A stretch of DNA of 14,485 nucleotides, from positions 1-14,485 of the forward strand of contig CANQHT010000024.1 in assembly GCA_947623705.1 (NCBI GenBank), given 5' to 3'. Each line of letters starts with the position of its first letter. Position 1 is the first letter of the stretch. Origin of the DNA: an uncultured Bacilli bacterium. Its GTDB lineage: Bacteria; Bacillota_I; Bacilli_A; RF39; UBA660. The notes under the pieces are model-generated. The model saw only the letters and a program-made list of their open reading frames with translations, was not told where the DNA came from and did no database searches. The translations under genes and the position numbers were made by a program. Shown here one piece after another: positions 6,432 through 14,462 of this stretch.

Positions 6432-7901
6432 ATGAAAATAGAAAATACAATTGAAGATTTACATAAGATGCTTAAAAGTGGGGAAGTAACCAGTAAAGAA
6501 TTAGTTAAAGAATCTTTAGAAAAAAGTCATTTAGTCGAAGAAAAATGTAATGCTTTTGTAACTATTTTAGATGATGCTAAAGAGGTAGAAGTAACAGATA
6601 ATTTACTTTCCGGTATTCCTTATGGGGTTAAAGATAATTATTCAACTAAAGGCATTTTAACTACTGGTTCATCTAATACCTTAAAAGATTATGTGCCATT
6701 TTTTACCGCAACAGCAGTGGAAAATTTAACAAAAAATGGCGCAGTATTTGTGAATAAAACCGCCTTAGATGAATTTGGTATGGGTGGAACTGGTACCACT
6801 TGTCATACGGGTGTTGTTAGAAACCCTTGGAATTTAAAAAGAATGTGTGCGGGATCTTCTTCCGGAAGTGCGGCGGCAGTAGCAGCCGGTGTTTATCCTT
6901 TTGCTTTAGGTAGTGATACTGGAGATTCAATTAGAAAACCCGCGGCTTTTTGTGGTATTGTCGGTTATAAACCAACTTATGGGATGATTAGTCGTTATGG
7001 TTTATTTCCTTTTGCATCTTCCCTAGATACTTGTGGTTGTTTAACCCGTTCAGTTAAAGATGCCGCAATTGTGGTGGATGCCATGAAAGGCATAGATGAT
7101 AAAGATCAAACTAGTTGGAATTCTAGTAATATTCATTTATATGAGAGTATCGATGGTAATGTTAAAGGTAAAAAATTATTTTATATTAAAGAAATAACTG
7201 ATTTAAATAATTATCCTGATGCTACAGAAGAATTAAAAGAACACTTAAATAATTTTTATCATACTTTAGATAATGTTAAAAGTTTAGGAGTAGATGTCGA
7301 AGAAGTAAGTATTGACCAAAAACTACTTAATGCTATTCCGAGTGTTTATGTTTGTTTATCTTGTGCGGAAGCTACAAGTAATATGTCTAATTTAACGGGT
7401 ATTGTCTTTGGTCCAAGAGGTAGTGGTAAAAATGTTACGGAAATGATGAAAGATCACAGGACAAAAGGCTTTTCCCCTTTAATTAAAAGAAGATTTGTTA
7501 TAGGTTCTTATATTTTACAAAAAGAAAATCAAGAGAAATATTTTATTAATGCTCAAAGAGTTAGAAGATTAATTGTGGATAAAATGAATGAATTATTTCA
7601 AAAATATGATGGCTTGATTATGCCAGTTTCAACGGGTGGGGCTCCTTATTTAGATGGAAGTAAAGATGAAATAACCCAATCTAATACGAGTGTTTTAGAA
7701 GAACATTTACAAATTGGTAATTTTGGGGGTTTTCCATCAATTACGATTCCGAATGGTTTTGTAAGTAAGATGCCTGTGGGAATTAATATAACGGGTAAAT
7801 GTTATGATGATGTTAATGTTTTAAATATGGCGTATGCTCTAGAAAGCGCTATGCCTTATAAAAATCAAATTGCGAAGATTAAGGAGGGAGAAAATGAGTA
7901 A
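6432..7901 (+). CDS. gatA: Aspartyl/glutamyl-tRNA amidotransferase subunit A (glutaminase)
   Basis: Amidase-signature enzyme that hydrolyses glutamine and passes ammonia to GatB, which amidates Glu-tRNA(Gln) or Asp-tRNA(Asn). 489 residues, normal length. The Ser-cisSer-Lys triad is visible as K67 (GVKDN), S142 (AGSSSGS) and S166 (GSDTGDSIRKP), with the same 75- and 24-residue spacings as I recall for the S. aureus enzyme (K79/S154/S178). FCGIVGYKPTYGMISRYGL follows as expected. The residue before the nucleophile is Asp rather than the usual Gly (TGDS, not TGGS). ATG 6432 directly follows the gatC stop; GGTGGTG inside the gatC end is a possible ribosome-binding site. The last 8 nt overlap the gatB start. 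Confidence 0.97.
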   Translation: MKIENTIEDLHKMLKSGEVTSKELVKESLEKSHLVEEKCNAFVTILDDAKEVEVTDNLLSGIPYGVKDNYSTKGILTTGSSNTLKDYVPFFTATAVENLTKNGAVFVNKTALDEFGMGGTGTTCHTGVVRNPWNLKRMCAGSSSGSAAAVAAGVYPFALGSDTGDSIRKPAAFCGIVGYKPTYGMISRYGLFPFASSLDTCGCLTRSVKDAAIVVDAMKGIDDKDQTSWNSSNIHLYESIDGNVKGKKLFYIKEITDLNNYPDATEELKEHLNNFYHTLDNVKSLGVDVEEVSIDQKLLNAIPSVYVCLSCAEATSNMSNLTGIVFGPRGSGKNVTEMMKDHRTKGFSPLIKRRFVIGSYILQKENQEKYFINAQRVRRLIVDKMNELFQKYDGLIMPVSTGGAPYLDGSKDEITQSNTSVLEEHLQIGNFGGFPSITIPNGFVSKMPVGINITGKCYDDVNVLNMAYALESAMPYKNQIAKIKEGENE

Positions 7902-9321
7902 ATATAAAGCCGTTATTGGACTAGAAATGCACTGTGAAATGCAAAGTAATGCGAAAGTTTTCTCCAAGGCTCGTAATTCTTATAATGATGTACCTAACGA
8001 TAATATAAGTGCTCTTGATATGGGATTTCCAGGAACACTTCCAAGTGTTAATAAAGAATGCGTTAAAAAAGCCTTACTGATGAGTATGGTCTTAAATTGT
8101 AAACAACCAGAATATATTTATTTTGACCGAAAGAATTATTATTATCCGGATCTACCTAAAGGTTATCAAATAACCCAAATGCACGATCCTGTTGGCGTTA
8201 ATGGCCATATTACAATTGATGTTAATGGTTATGAAAAAGAAGTCTTAATTCACGATATCCACTTAGAAGAAGATTCGGCATCTCTAGACCATTATGGGGA
8301 TATCTCTTTAATTGATTATAATAGGAGTGGTGTGCCTCTTTTAGAACTAGTAACAGAACCATGCTTTAATAGTGCCGAAGAAGCAGTGGCTTTCTTAGAA
8401 TATATGCGAAGAGTTTATCAATATTGTAATGTTTCGGAAGCCGATACTAAAAAGGGTCAAATTAGATGTGATGTCAATGTTTCGATAATGAATCCCGATG
8501 ATAAGGAATTAGGTACGAAAGTGGAAATGAAAAATGTCAATTCTTTTCAAAATGTTGCTTTAGCTATTAATTATGAAATAGAAAGACAAAGTGCCCTTAA
8601 AGATGCGGGCAAGTATAATGAAGTAGTACAAGAAACAAGAAGATTTGATGAAGAAACGGGTACTACTAAAAGAATGCGGAGTAAAGTGGATGCTATCGAT
8701 TATAAATATTTTGTAGAACCTAATATTCCGAAATATAAATTAGATCCAAAATGGTTAGAAGAAATTAGAAAAGAAATACCAGTTTTACCTAGAGAAAGAA
8801 AATTAAAATATCTAAATGAATATGGTATATCCGAATATGATGCAAATATTATTATTAAAGAAAAAGATACGGCGGATTATTTTGAAAAATGTGTTAGTTT
8901 AGGAATGAATGCCAAAACCGCAAGTAACTGGCTAACTAGTCAAATAAGTGGTTATTTAAGTAAAAATGGTTTAAGTATTAAAGATTTTTATTTAACACCG
9001 GAATTATTAAATCAAATAATATCTGAGTTAGAAAAAGGAACTATTTCTTCTAAACAAGCCAAAGAAATATTTAATAAAGCTTTAGAAGATAAAAAAGAAC
9101 CAAAGAATTATATAACTAAAGATAATGCCCAAATATCTGATAAAGATGAATTAACTGATTTAATTCAAAATATTTTAAATAATAATCCAAGTCAAATTGA
9201 AGCATATCATAATGGTAGAACTAATTTATTTGATTACTTTGTAGGTCAAGTTATGAAAGAAACTAGAGGTAAAGCTAATCCAACAATGGTTAAAGAAATA
9301 TTAAAAGATTTATTAGGATAA
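7894..9321 (+). CDS. gatB: Aspartyl/glutamyl-tRNA amidotransferase subunit B
   Basis: Kinase-like subunit that binds the misacylated tRNA, phosphorylates the Glu or Asp side chain with ATP and transfers ammonia from GatA. 475 residues, normal length. The cradle domain (about 1-290) shows VIGLEMHCEMQSNAKVFS (7-24), FDRKNYYYPDLPKGYQITQ (77-95), HLEEDSASLDH (123-133), NRSGVPLLELVTEP (143-156) and DVNVSI (193-198); a helical and YqeY-like tail follows, ending VGQVMKETRGKANPTMVKEI. Oddity: where many GatB have a CxxC pair (NVCPVCLG) this one has NISALDMG (37-44), so the zinc site appears lost. ATG 7894 is chosen because AAGGAGGGA (7881-7889) lies just upstream; an in-frame TTG at 7870 precedes the ribosome-binding site. 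It overlaps gatA by 8 nt. Last gene of the operon. Confidence 0.97.
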   Translation: MSKYKAVIGLEMHCEMQSNAKVFSKARNSYNDVPNDNISALDMGFPGTLPSVNKECVKKALLMSMVLNCKQPEYIYFDRKNYYYPDLPKGYQITQMHDPVGVNGHITIDVNGYEKEVLIHDIHLEEDSASLDHYGDISLIDYNRSGVPLLELVTEPCFNSAEEAVAFLEYMRRVYQYCNVSEADTKKGQIRCDVNVSIMNPDDKELGTKVEMKNVNSFQNVALAINYEIERQSALKDAGKYNEVVQETRRFDEETGTTKRMRSKVDAIDYKYFVEPNIPKYKLDPKWLEEIRKEIPVLPRERKLKYLNEYGISEYDANIIIKEKDTADYFEKCVSLGMNAKTASNWLTSQISGYLSKNGLSIKDFYLTPELLNQIISELEKGTISSKQAKEIFNKALEDKKEPKNYITKDNAQISDKDELTDLIQNILNNNPSQIEAYHNGRTNLFDYFVGQVMKETRGKANPTMVKEILKDLLG

Positions 9322-9326
9322 TATAG

Positions 9327-9352
9327 AAATAGGTATTTACCTATTTTTATTT
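9327..9352 (+). terminator. Intrinsic terminator after gatB
   Basis: AAATAGGT (9327-9334) pairs perfectly with ACCTATTT (9339-9346) around a 4-nt loop, followed by TTTTTATTT. It starts 5 nt after the gatB stop and separates the tRNA-charging operon from rnc-smc. Confidence 0.85.
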
Positions 9353-9385
9353 GCTAAAATATCCTTTAAAAACTCATAGAAAATG

Positions 9386-9394
9386 TGATATAAT
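9386..9394 (+). promoter_or_regulatory. Extended -10 promoter of rnc-smc
   Basis: A perfect TATAAT (9389-9394) is preceded by TGA (9386-9388), giving an extended -10 element. The best -35 is a poor TTTAAA (9365-9370, 18-nt spacer). Expected start is near 9401, leaving a 5' leader of only about a dozen bases before the rnc ATG. Confidence 0.75.
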
Positions 9395-9411
9395 CTTCTT
9401 ATGGTGATAGT

Positions 9412-10062
9412 ATGGAATTTATAGATACTTATGATTTAAAAAAAATAGATAAAGAATTATTAATGGAAGCCTTAACCCATAGTAGTTATTCTAATGAACA
9501 TAAAGAATGTAAGAATTATGAAAGATTAGAATATTTAGGGGATGCGGTATTAGAACTTATTACAAGTGAATATTTTTATTTAAATACCGATTATAAAGAA
9601 GGTGAAATGACTAAAAAAAGAGCTAGTTTTGTTTGTGAACAAGCCTTAAGTCATTATGCTAAAGATATTGGGATTGATAAATATATTAGAGTGGGTCATG
9701 GCCAAGAGCATAATATCAATGATACCATTATTGCCGATACTTTTGAAAGTGTTTTGGGAGCTATTTATCTTACTTATGGGTATGAAAAAGCTAAAGATTA
9801 TGTTTTAAAAATAATTGTCCCTTATATAGAGCGGAATTTTATCTTTTTTGGGGATTATAAAACGATATTACAAGAATATGTGCAAACCGATAAAAAAAGT
9901 TTAGAGTATGTCGTTACGAAAGAATATGGGGAAGCTCATGATAGAACTTTTGAAGTAGAAGTTAGAATTGATAATATTGTCTATGGTAAAGGTATAGGGA
10001 AGAGTAAAAAGGAAGCCGAACAAAAAGCGGCTTATGATGCTTATAAAAAGTCCGCGAAGTAG
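9412..10062 (+). CDS. rnc: Ribonuclease III
   Basis: Double-strand-specific endoribonuclease that processes rRNA precursors and structured mRNAs. 216 residues, a little short of the usual 225-250 because the N-terminus is trimmed. Catalytic domain: the signature YERLEYLGDAVLE (36-48) supplies E37, E40 and D44; ADTFESVLGAIYL (108-120) supplies D109 and E112. The C-terminal dsRNA-binding domain runs from about 148 to 214, with GKGIGKSKKEAEQKAAYDA (192-210). All metal-binding acids are present, so it should be active. The ATG follows a weak GGTG (9403-9406) on a very short leader. smc starts 7 nt after the TAG stop; rnc-smc is a conserved pair in Firmicutes. Confidence 0.96.
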   Translation: MEFIDTYDLKKIDKELLMEALTHSSYSNEHKECKNYERLEYLGDAVLELITSEYFYLNTDYKEGEMTKKRASFVCEQALSHYAKDIGIDKYIRVGHGQEHNINDTIIADTFESVLGAIYLTYGYEKAKDYVLKIIVPYIERNFIFFGDYKTILQEYVQTDKKSLEYVVTKEYGEAHDRTFEVEVRIDNIVYGKGIGKSKKEAEQKAAYDAYKKSAK

Positions 10063-10069
10063 GTGAGTT

Positions 10070-13000
10070 ATGTATTTAAAGAATATTAGATTAGAAGGTT
10101 TTAAATCTTTTGCAGAAAAGACTAATTTTGAACTTAATAAAGGAATAACGGCCGTAGTTGGTCCCAATGGTTCTGGTAAAAGTAATATTGTCGATGCCAT
10201 TCGTTGGGTTTTAGGGGAACAATCTGCAAAATCCTTACGGGGTAAAGAAATGAGTGATGTCATTTTTGCGGGTTCCGAATATAAGGAAGGTTTAAATAAG
10301 GCTTCCGTTATTTTGACATTTGATAATAGTGATCATTATTTAAATTATGACGCGGATGAAATCGAAGTTAAAAGAAGTGTTTATAAAACGGGTGAAAATG
10401 AATATTTTATCAATAATAACCGGGTAAGACTTAAAGATGTTACCGATTTATTTATTGATTCCGGAAGTGGTAATGATGCTTTTAATATTATTAGCCAAGG
10501 AACAGTTACCGATATTGTTAATTCAAGACCTATTGATAGAAGGGTAATCATTGAAAGTGCGGCCGGGGTTTTAAAATACAAAAAAAGAAAAGAAGAAAGT
10601 TTAAAAAAATTAGATAAAACCAAAGATAATTTAGGCAGTATTAATTTAGTTATTGATGAGTTAGCTCTTCAAGTTAATCCTTTAAAAGAACAAGCTGTTG
10701 TCGCTCAAAAATACCTAGATTTAAAGGATAGTTTAAAAAATACCGAAATTGCTTTGATTACGGAAGATATTACCACTTATAATACCGAATATAGTGCTCT
10801 AAAAGATAAAGAAGAAGAATTAACCCAAAAACTTAATACGATTTCGAAAGACACTAATAATGAGACAATTGAAAAATTAAAATTAGAAATATATAAATTA
10901 GATGATAGTCTAACTAGTAATAATCAAAAATTATTAAACTTAACGGAAGAAATCTCCCATTTAGATAGTGAAAAAAGAATTACAATTGAAAGAAGTAAAT
11001 ATGAATTTAGTCAAGATAAAATTCAAAATAATTTAATTAATTTAAAAGAAGAAGAATTAAGTTTAATTAAAGAAATTGAAGTAAATAATCATGAGGTAGA
11101 TATTTTAAATAAGAATATTACGGATAAGAGTAATGAAAATAAAAAGACAACTTTAGAATATGATAGTTTAATCCAAAAAAGAAATGTTTATAATAGTGAA
11201 TTAGATACTTTAAATAAAAATAAATTATTATTAGAAAATAAAATAGATATTTTAGAAAGTAATATTTTAAATAATGAAATGCTTCCTTTAAGTGTGAAAA
11301 ATATTTTAAATAATCCCAGATTAAAAGGTATTCATAATACGATTGGTAATTTGATAACGATACCGGATAACTATATTGAAGCGACTTCCGTAGTTTTAGG
11401 GGCTCAATTAAATTTCTTAGTGGTCGATAATGAAAAATGTGCGAAAGATGCGATTAATTACTTAAAAGAAAATAATATTGGAAGAGCGACATTCTTACCT
11501 TTAAATATTATTAAATCGAGATTAATGAGTGAAGATATAATAGAAAGATTAAAAGCCATAAAAGGTTATGTGGGTATTCTTTCAAATTTAATTACTTTTA
11601 ATGAAACTTATCGGGATATTATTGAAAATTCTTTAGGTAATGTGGTGGTTACCGAAGACATTGATAGTATGAATTTAATTGCTAAAATACTTGAATATAA
11701 ATACCGGGTTGTTTCTTTAGATGGTTCTATTGTTTATGCGGGTGGTTCTATAAGTGGTGGAAAAAATAATAATAATAAAAATAATTTAAATAGTAAATTA
11801 AATTTGGCAAAAGATAAAGAAGAGTTAAATAAAATAGTAAGAAATATTACCAATTTAGAAGAAAATATAAAGAATCTTAATAGTGATATTGATATTTTAA
11901 GTTTAAAGAAAAATGAAACTGCAACTAGCTTAATTAATTTAAATACGAATAAAGAAAATAAATTGCATTATTTAAATGAATTAGAAGATAAATTAAAAAT
12001 AGTTAAAAATGATATTGAAGGCGCCGAAAATTTACAAAATAATAGTTTAGATCAAAAACTAAATGATTTAATGGCTAAGTTAAATACTTTAAATATTGAA
12101 AAAGAAAAATTAGAACAAAGTATTAATGATTTAAAAGAAAAGAAAATTGATTTAAATAATGAATTAGAAACCAAAGAAAAAGAAAATAGTAAGAATAATC
12201 AAGAATATCGTTTAATATCTAATGAACTTAATAGTGTTAGTGTCGATATTGGTAAACTTAATGTTAAATTAGATAATTTACTTTTAACATTAAATGAAGA
12301 ATATAGTATGACTTATGAATATGCGAAAGAAAATTATGAATTAACTTTAGAAATAGATGAAGCCAGAAAAAATGTCCAACATATTAAAAATGAAATTAAA
12401 CATTTAGGAGATGTCAATGTTGGTAGTATTTCAGAATATGAAAGAGTTAATACGAGATATGAATTTTTAATGAATCAACGCAATGATTTAGAAAAATCTA
12501 TGAGTAGTTTAATGGATATTATTGAAGATATGGACAAAATTATGGTGGAAAAATTTAAAACTACTTTTGAAAAAGTTAGTGCCGAATTTAGTAAAGTATT
12601 TAAAATTATGTTTCAAGGTGGGGAAGGTAGGTTAGAGCTTACTTTACCAAATGATTATTTAAATACCGGTGTTGAATTAAAAGTTATTCCGCCAGGTAAA
12701 AAACTACATAGTACCCAAAGTTTATCCGGTGGAGAGAAGAGTTTAACAGCCATCTGTTTATTATTTGCGATATTAAATGTTTCGCCAGTACCATTTATTG
12801 TTTTAGATGAAGTGGAAGCTGCTTTAGATGAAGCCAATGTCGATTTATTTGGCGAATACTTAAATAAAAAGAAATTAGATAGTCAATATATATTAATTAC
12901 CCATAAAAAGAGAATGATGGAATATGCGGATGTTTTATATGGTATTACGATGCAAAATGCCGGAATAAGTAAAGTGGTGGGAGTTAAATTAGAAGTTTAA
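10070..13000 (+). CDS. smc: Chromosome segregation ATPase SMC
   Basis: ATPase that dimerises and, with ScpA/ScpB, loops and compacts the chromosome. Visible: N-terminal head with YLKNIRLEGFKSFAEKT and Walker A GPNGSGKSN (31-39); R-loop and Q-loop region; coiled coil (about 168-405, Lys/Glu/Asn/Leu-rich); hinge (about 410-562) with GRATFLPL (471-478) and VYAGGSISGG; second coil (about 575-830); C-terminal head with ABC signature LSGGEKSLTA (885-894), Walker B FIVLDE (909-914), D-loop ALDEAN and switch His in ILITHKKRM. At 976 residues it is about 200 shorter than the ~1186-residue B. subtilis protein, the loss falling in the coiled-coil arms; Mollicutes SMCs are similarly short. An Asn/Lys-rich tract (565-573) follows the hinge. 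The start has AGGTGAG (10061-10067). No ftsY follows, unlike many Bacilli. Confidence 0.97.
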   Translation: MYLKNIRLEGFKSFAEKTNFELNKGITAVVGPNGSGKSNIVDAIRWVLGEQSAKSLRGKEMSDVIFAGSEYKEGLNKASVILTFDNSDHYLNYDADEIEVKRSVYKTGENEYFINNNRVRLKDVTDLFIDSGSGNDAFNIISQGTVTDIVNSRPIDRRVIIESAAGVLKYKKRKEESLKKLDKTKDNLGSINLVIDELALQVNPLKEQAVVAQKYLDLKDSLKNTEIALITEDITTYNTEYSALKDKEEELTQKLNTISKDTNNETIEKLKLEIYKLDDSLTSNNQKLLNLTEEISHLDSEKRITIERSKYEFSQDKIQNNLINLKEEELSLIKEIEVNNHEVDILNKNITDKSNENKKTTLEYDSLIQKRNVYNSELDTLNKNKLLLENKIDILESNILNNEMLPLSVKNILNNPRLKGIHNTIGNLITIPDNYIEATSVVLGAQLNFLVVDNEKCAKDAINYLKENNIGRATFLPLNIIKSRLMSEDIIERLKAIKGYVGILSNLITFNETYRDIIENSLGNVVVTEDIDSMNLIAKILEYKYRVVSLDGSIVYAGGSISGGKNNNNKNNLNSKLNLAKDKEELNKIVRNITNLEENIKNLNSDIDILSLKKNETATSLINLNTNKENKLHYLNELEDKLKIVKNDIEGAENLQNNSLDQKLNDLMAKLNTLNIEKEKLEQSINDLKEKKIDLNNELETKEKENSKNNQEYRLISNELNSVSVDIGKLNVKLDNLLLTLNEEYSMTYEYAKENYELTLEIDEARKNVQHIKNEIKHLGDVNVGSISEYERVNTRYEFLMNQRNDLEKSMSSLMDIIEDMDKIMVEKFKTTFEKVSAEFSKVFKIMFQGGEGRLELTLPNDYLNTGVELKVIPPGKKLHSTQSLSGGEKSLTAICLLFAILNVSPVPFIVLDEVEAALDEANVDLFGEYLNKKKLDSQYILITHKKRMMEYADVLYGITMQNAGISKVVGVKLEV

Positions 13001-13032
13001 AAAAGATGCTATATTTCACGCATCTTTTCTTT
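13001..13032. terminator. Bidirectional terminator between smc and def
   Basis: AAAAGATGC (13001-13009) pairs with GCATCTTTT (13020-13028) around a 10-nt loop. Rightward transcripts end in TTTTCTTT; leftward transcripts end in a T-run formed by the complement of 12999-13004. The smc stop lies directly before the stem, and the def stop and last codons lie inside the hairpin. Confidence 0.8.
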
Positions 13033-13560
13033 ATCTTTAAAAGGATTTTTCTTATCTATTTTATCAATAAATAATATTCCATTTAAGTGATCCATTTCAT
13101 GTTGAAAGGCTACTGATAAATCTTCTCTTACTCTTATTTCTTTTCTACTACCATCAATATCTTGGTAAGATACCCGCATTCTCGCATATCTTGGCACAAT
13201 ACCTTCAACCTCTCTATTGATACTTAAACAACCTTCACCTTCCCCAACATAAATTAATTCTTCACTATGACTAATTAATTTGGGATTAATAACGACATAA
13301 TTTTCGAATTTTTCTTTATCAACTTCTTCGACAATCACAAAGATATTTTTAGGAATACCTAGTTGAATAAAAGCTAAACCCATCCCCGGTCTTAAATTAT
13401 ATTTTTCATAATATTTTTCAATTTGACTCATCGTTAAGTAAGTTATCACATCATTGATTAATTTTTTATCTTCTTTACTTAAAGGAAATGTTACTTCCAT
13501 ACTTTTTTTTCTTAAAGTCTTATCTTTTTCATCTAATATTTTAATATCTGGTAAAGTCAT
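13009..13560 (-). CDS. def: Peptide deformylase, Gram-positive (type 2) form
   Basis: Metalloenzyme that removes the formyl group from the N-terminal Met of new proteins at the ribosome. From the chosen start it is 183 residues, matching type 2 deformylases. The three motifs are present: motif 1 as GMGLAFIQ (59-66), motif 2 EGCLS (109-113, metal-ligand C111) and motif 3 QHEMDH (153-158, metal ligands H154 and H158, catalytic E155). Motif 1 is unusual: the common GxGLAAPQ reads AFIQ, with the active-site Gln kept. I chose the ATG at 13560 because AGGAAG (top-strand 13566-13571) sits just upstream; the ATG at 13578 would overlap that site and the end of the preceding gene. The gap to that gene is 4 nt, so they are co-transcribed. 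The last codons and TAG stop lie within the shared terminator. Confidence 0.95.
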   Translation of the reverse strand: MTLPDIKILDEKDKTLRKKSMEVTFPLSKEDKKLINDVITYLTMSQIEKYYEKYNLRPGMGLAFIQLGIPKNIFVIVEEVDKEKFENYVVINPKLISHSEELIYVGEGEGCLSINREVEGIVPRYARMRVSYQDIDGSRKEIRVREDLSVAFQHEMDHLNGILFIDKIDKKNPFKDKEKMREI

Positions 13561-13564
13561 ATTA

Positions 13565-14338
13565 TTACTTCCTTCCATATATATTATCCTTTTTTATTAT
13601 TTGCAATTCTTTAATTTTATTTTCATAAATTGCTCTTTCTTCCATACTTAAATTATCTTCATTTAATAATGTTTCATAATGACTTATTTCCATATTGATA
13701 TCTTTAGAGTTATCTTTGATAATTGGTTTTCTTTTTCTAACAAATAATCTTTCATAACTAATGGCAAACATAGCGAGTTCACGAACTCTAGTAAAGTTAA
13801 TGACATAATTACCAGTTTTATCTTTTCTTAAAGTATAATCTTTAATAAACCCTCGCATTTCATCCATTGTATCTCTTGGAACATCATTATAATGCATATA
13901 ATGCGTAAAAGCATCATTTAAGTACTGTAAACGATAAGAAAATAAATTAACATTTTTTAAACGATCATAATATTTATTTAAAAAATAATCCATAAAATCA
14001 ACATTACGAATGCGATTACTAAAATAACTTTTTAAAAATTCGACATTAAAGAATTTTTTATCTTCTCTAAAAGATAAACCATAAGGAAGAATACTTGGTG
14101 TACTATTTTTTCCAGCATAGTAAGCAATACCTAAACTGTTATCATGAGTTAGTTGAGGTCCGATTAAACCAGAGTAGGTTAAAAAATCCCATAATTCTTC
14201 TTCATCTTTAAAAGTATTAGTAAATTTTGTAATATCTTCTAAAGATTCTTCATTTAAGTTTGGAATATCACAAATTTTTGCAAAACCTGTAATATCTTCG
14301 ACATTTTGTCTATTATATTTAACTAAACTATAACGCAT
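13565..14338 (-). CDS. Unknown 257-residue protein upstream of def
   Basis: I do not recognise the family. It is a credible gene: a near-consensus promoter lies just upstream, AAGGGG (top-strand 14347-14352) precedes the ATG, and it is packed against def. The protein is predicted soluble, rich in Lys, Asp, Asn, Tyr and Phe, mostly helical, without signal peptide or membrane segments. It has a central aromatic stretch (FLKSYFSNRIRNVDFMDYFL) and a basic segment (RLFVRKRKPIIKDN), and ends in a Glu/Lys-rich helix (about 222-252) that could form a short coiled coil. No catalytic motif is evident. Its final codons GGA AGG AAG double as the ribosome-binding site of def, so their translation is probably coupled. 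Function unknown. Confidence 0.8.
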   Translation of the reverse strand: MRYSLVKYNRQNVEDITGFAKICDIPNLNEESLEDITKFTNTFKDEEELWDFLTYSGLIGPQLTHDNSLGIAYYAGKNSTPSILPYGLSFREDKKFFNVEFLKSYFSNRIRNVDFMDYFLNKYYDRLKNVNLFSYRLQYLNDAFTHYMHYNDVPRDTMDEMRGFIKDYTLRKDKTGNYVINFTRVRELAMFAISYERLFVRKRKPIIKDNSKDINMEISHYETLLNEDNLSMEERAIYENKIKELQIIKKDNIYGRK

Positions 14339-14363
14339 AATTTTATCCCCTTACTACGCTTAA

Positions 14364-14392
14364 ATTATATCATATATTCTTTAATTAGTCAA
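14364..14392 (-). promoter_or_regulatory. Promoter of the unknown gene-def unit
   Basis: Read leftward: -35 TTGACT (complement of 14387-14392), a 17-nt spacer, and -10 TATAAT (complement of 14364-14369) preceded by TGA, an extended -10. Transcription should start near 14357, about 19 nt ahead of the start codon. This is the best sigma-A promoter match in the window. Confidence 0.85.
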
Positions 14393-14453
14393 AAAAGTGT
14401 CAAATAATCAGCAAAAAAGAGTAAATTCAAATAAATTTTCTTCGCAAAAAATT

Positions 14454-14462
14454 TGATATAAT
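14454..14462 (+). promoter_or_regulatory. Rightward extended -10 promoter at the window edge
   Basis: TGA then TATAAT (14457-14462) gives an extended -10 element; no good -35 is visible. AAAGG (14471-14475) near the edge could be a ribosome-binding site. It would drive a gene outside the window, divergent from the def unit. The remaining intergenic bases 14393-14453 show nothing else I can name. Confidence 0.55.

Noticed and set aside
7870..7893. TTG start for gatB
   Set aside because: It lies upstream of the strong AAGGAGGGA that serves ATG 7894, and the added residues do not resemble GatB.
9901..10263. Leftward 120-codon open frame across the rnc-smc junction
   Set aside because: Antisense to two conserved genes, including the SMC Walker A region; no supporting signal.
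11762..11793. Asn-codon repeat in smc as a tandem repeat element
   Set aside because: The AAT/AAA run encodes an Asn/Lys-rich linker after the hinge, common in AT-rich genomes; no larger repeat unit.
13454..13651. Rightward 65-codon hydrophobic open frame antisense to def
   Set aside because: Its Phe/Leu/Ile-rich sequence is the complement of Lys/Glu/Asp codons, not a real membrane protein; no promoter.
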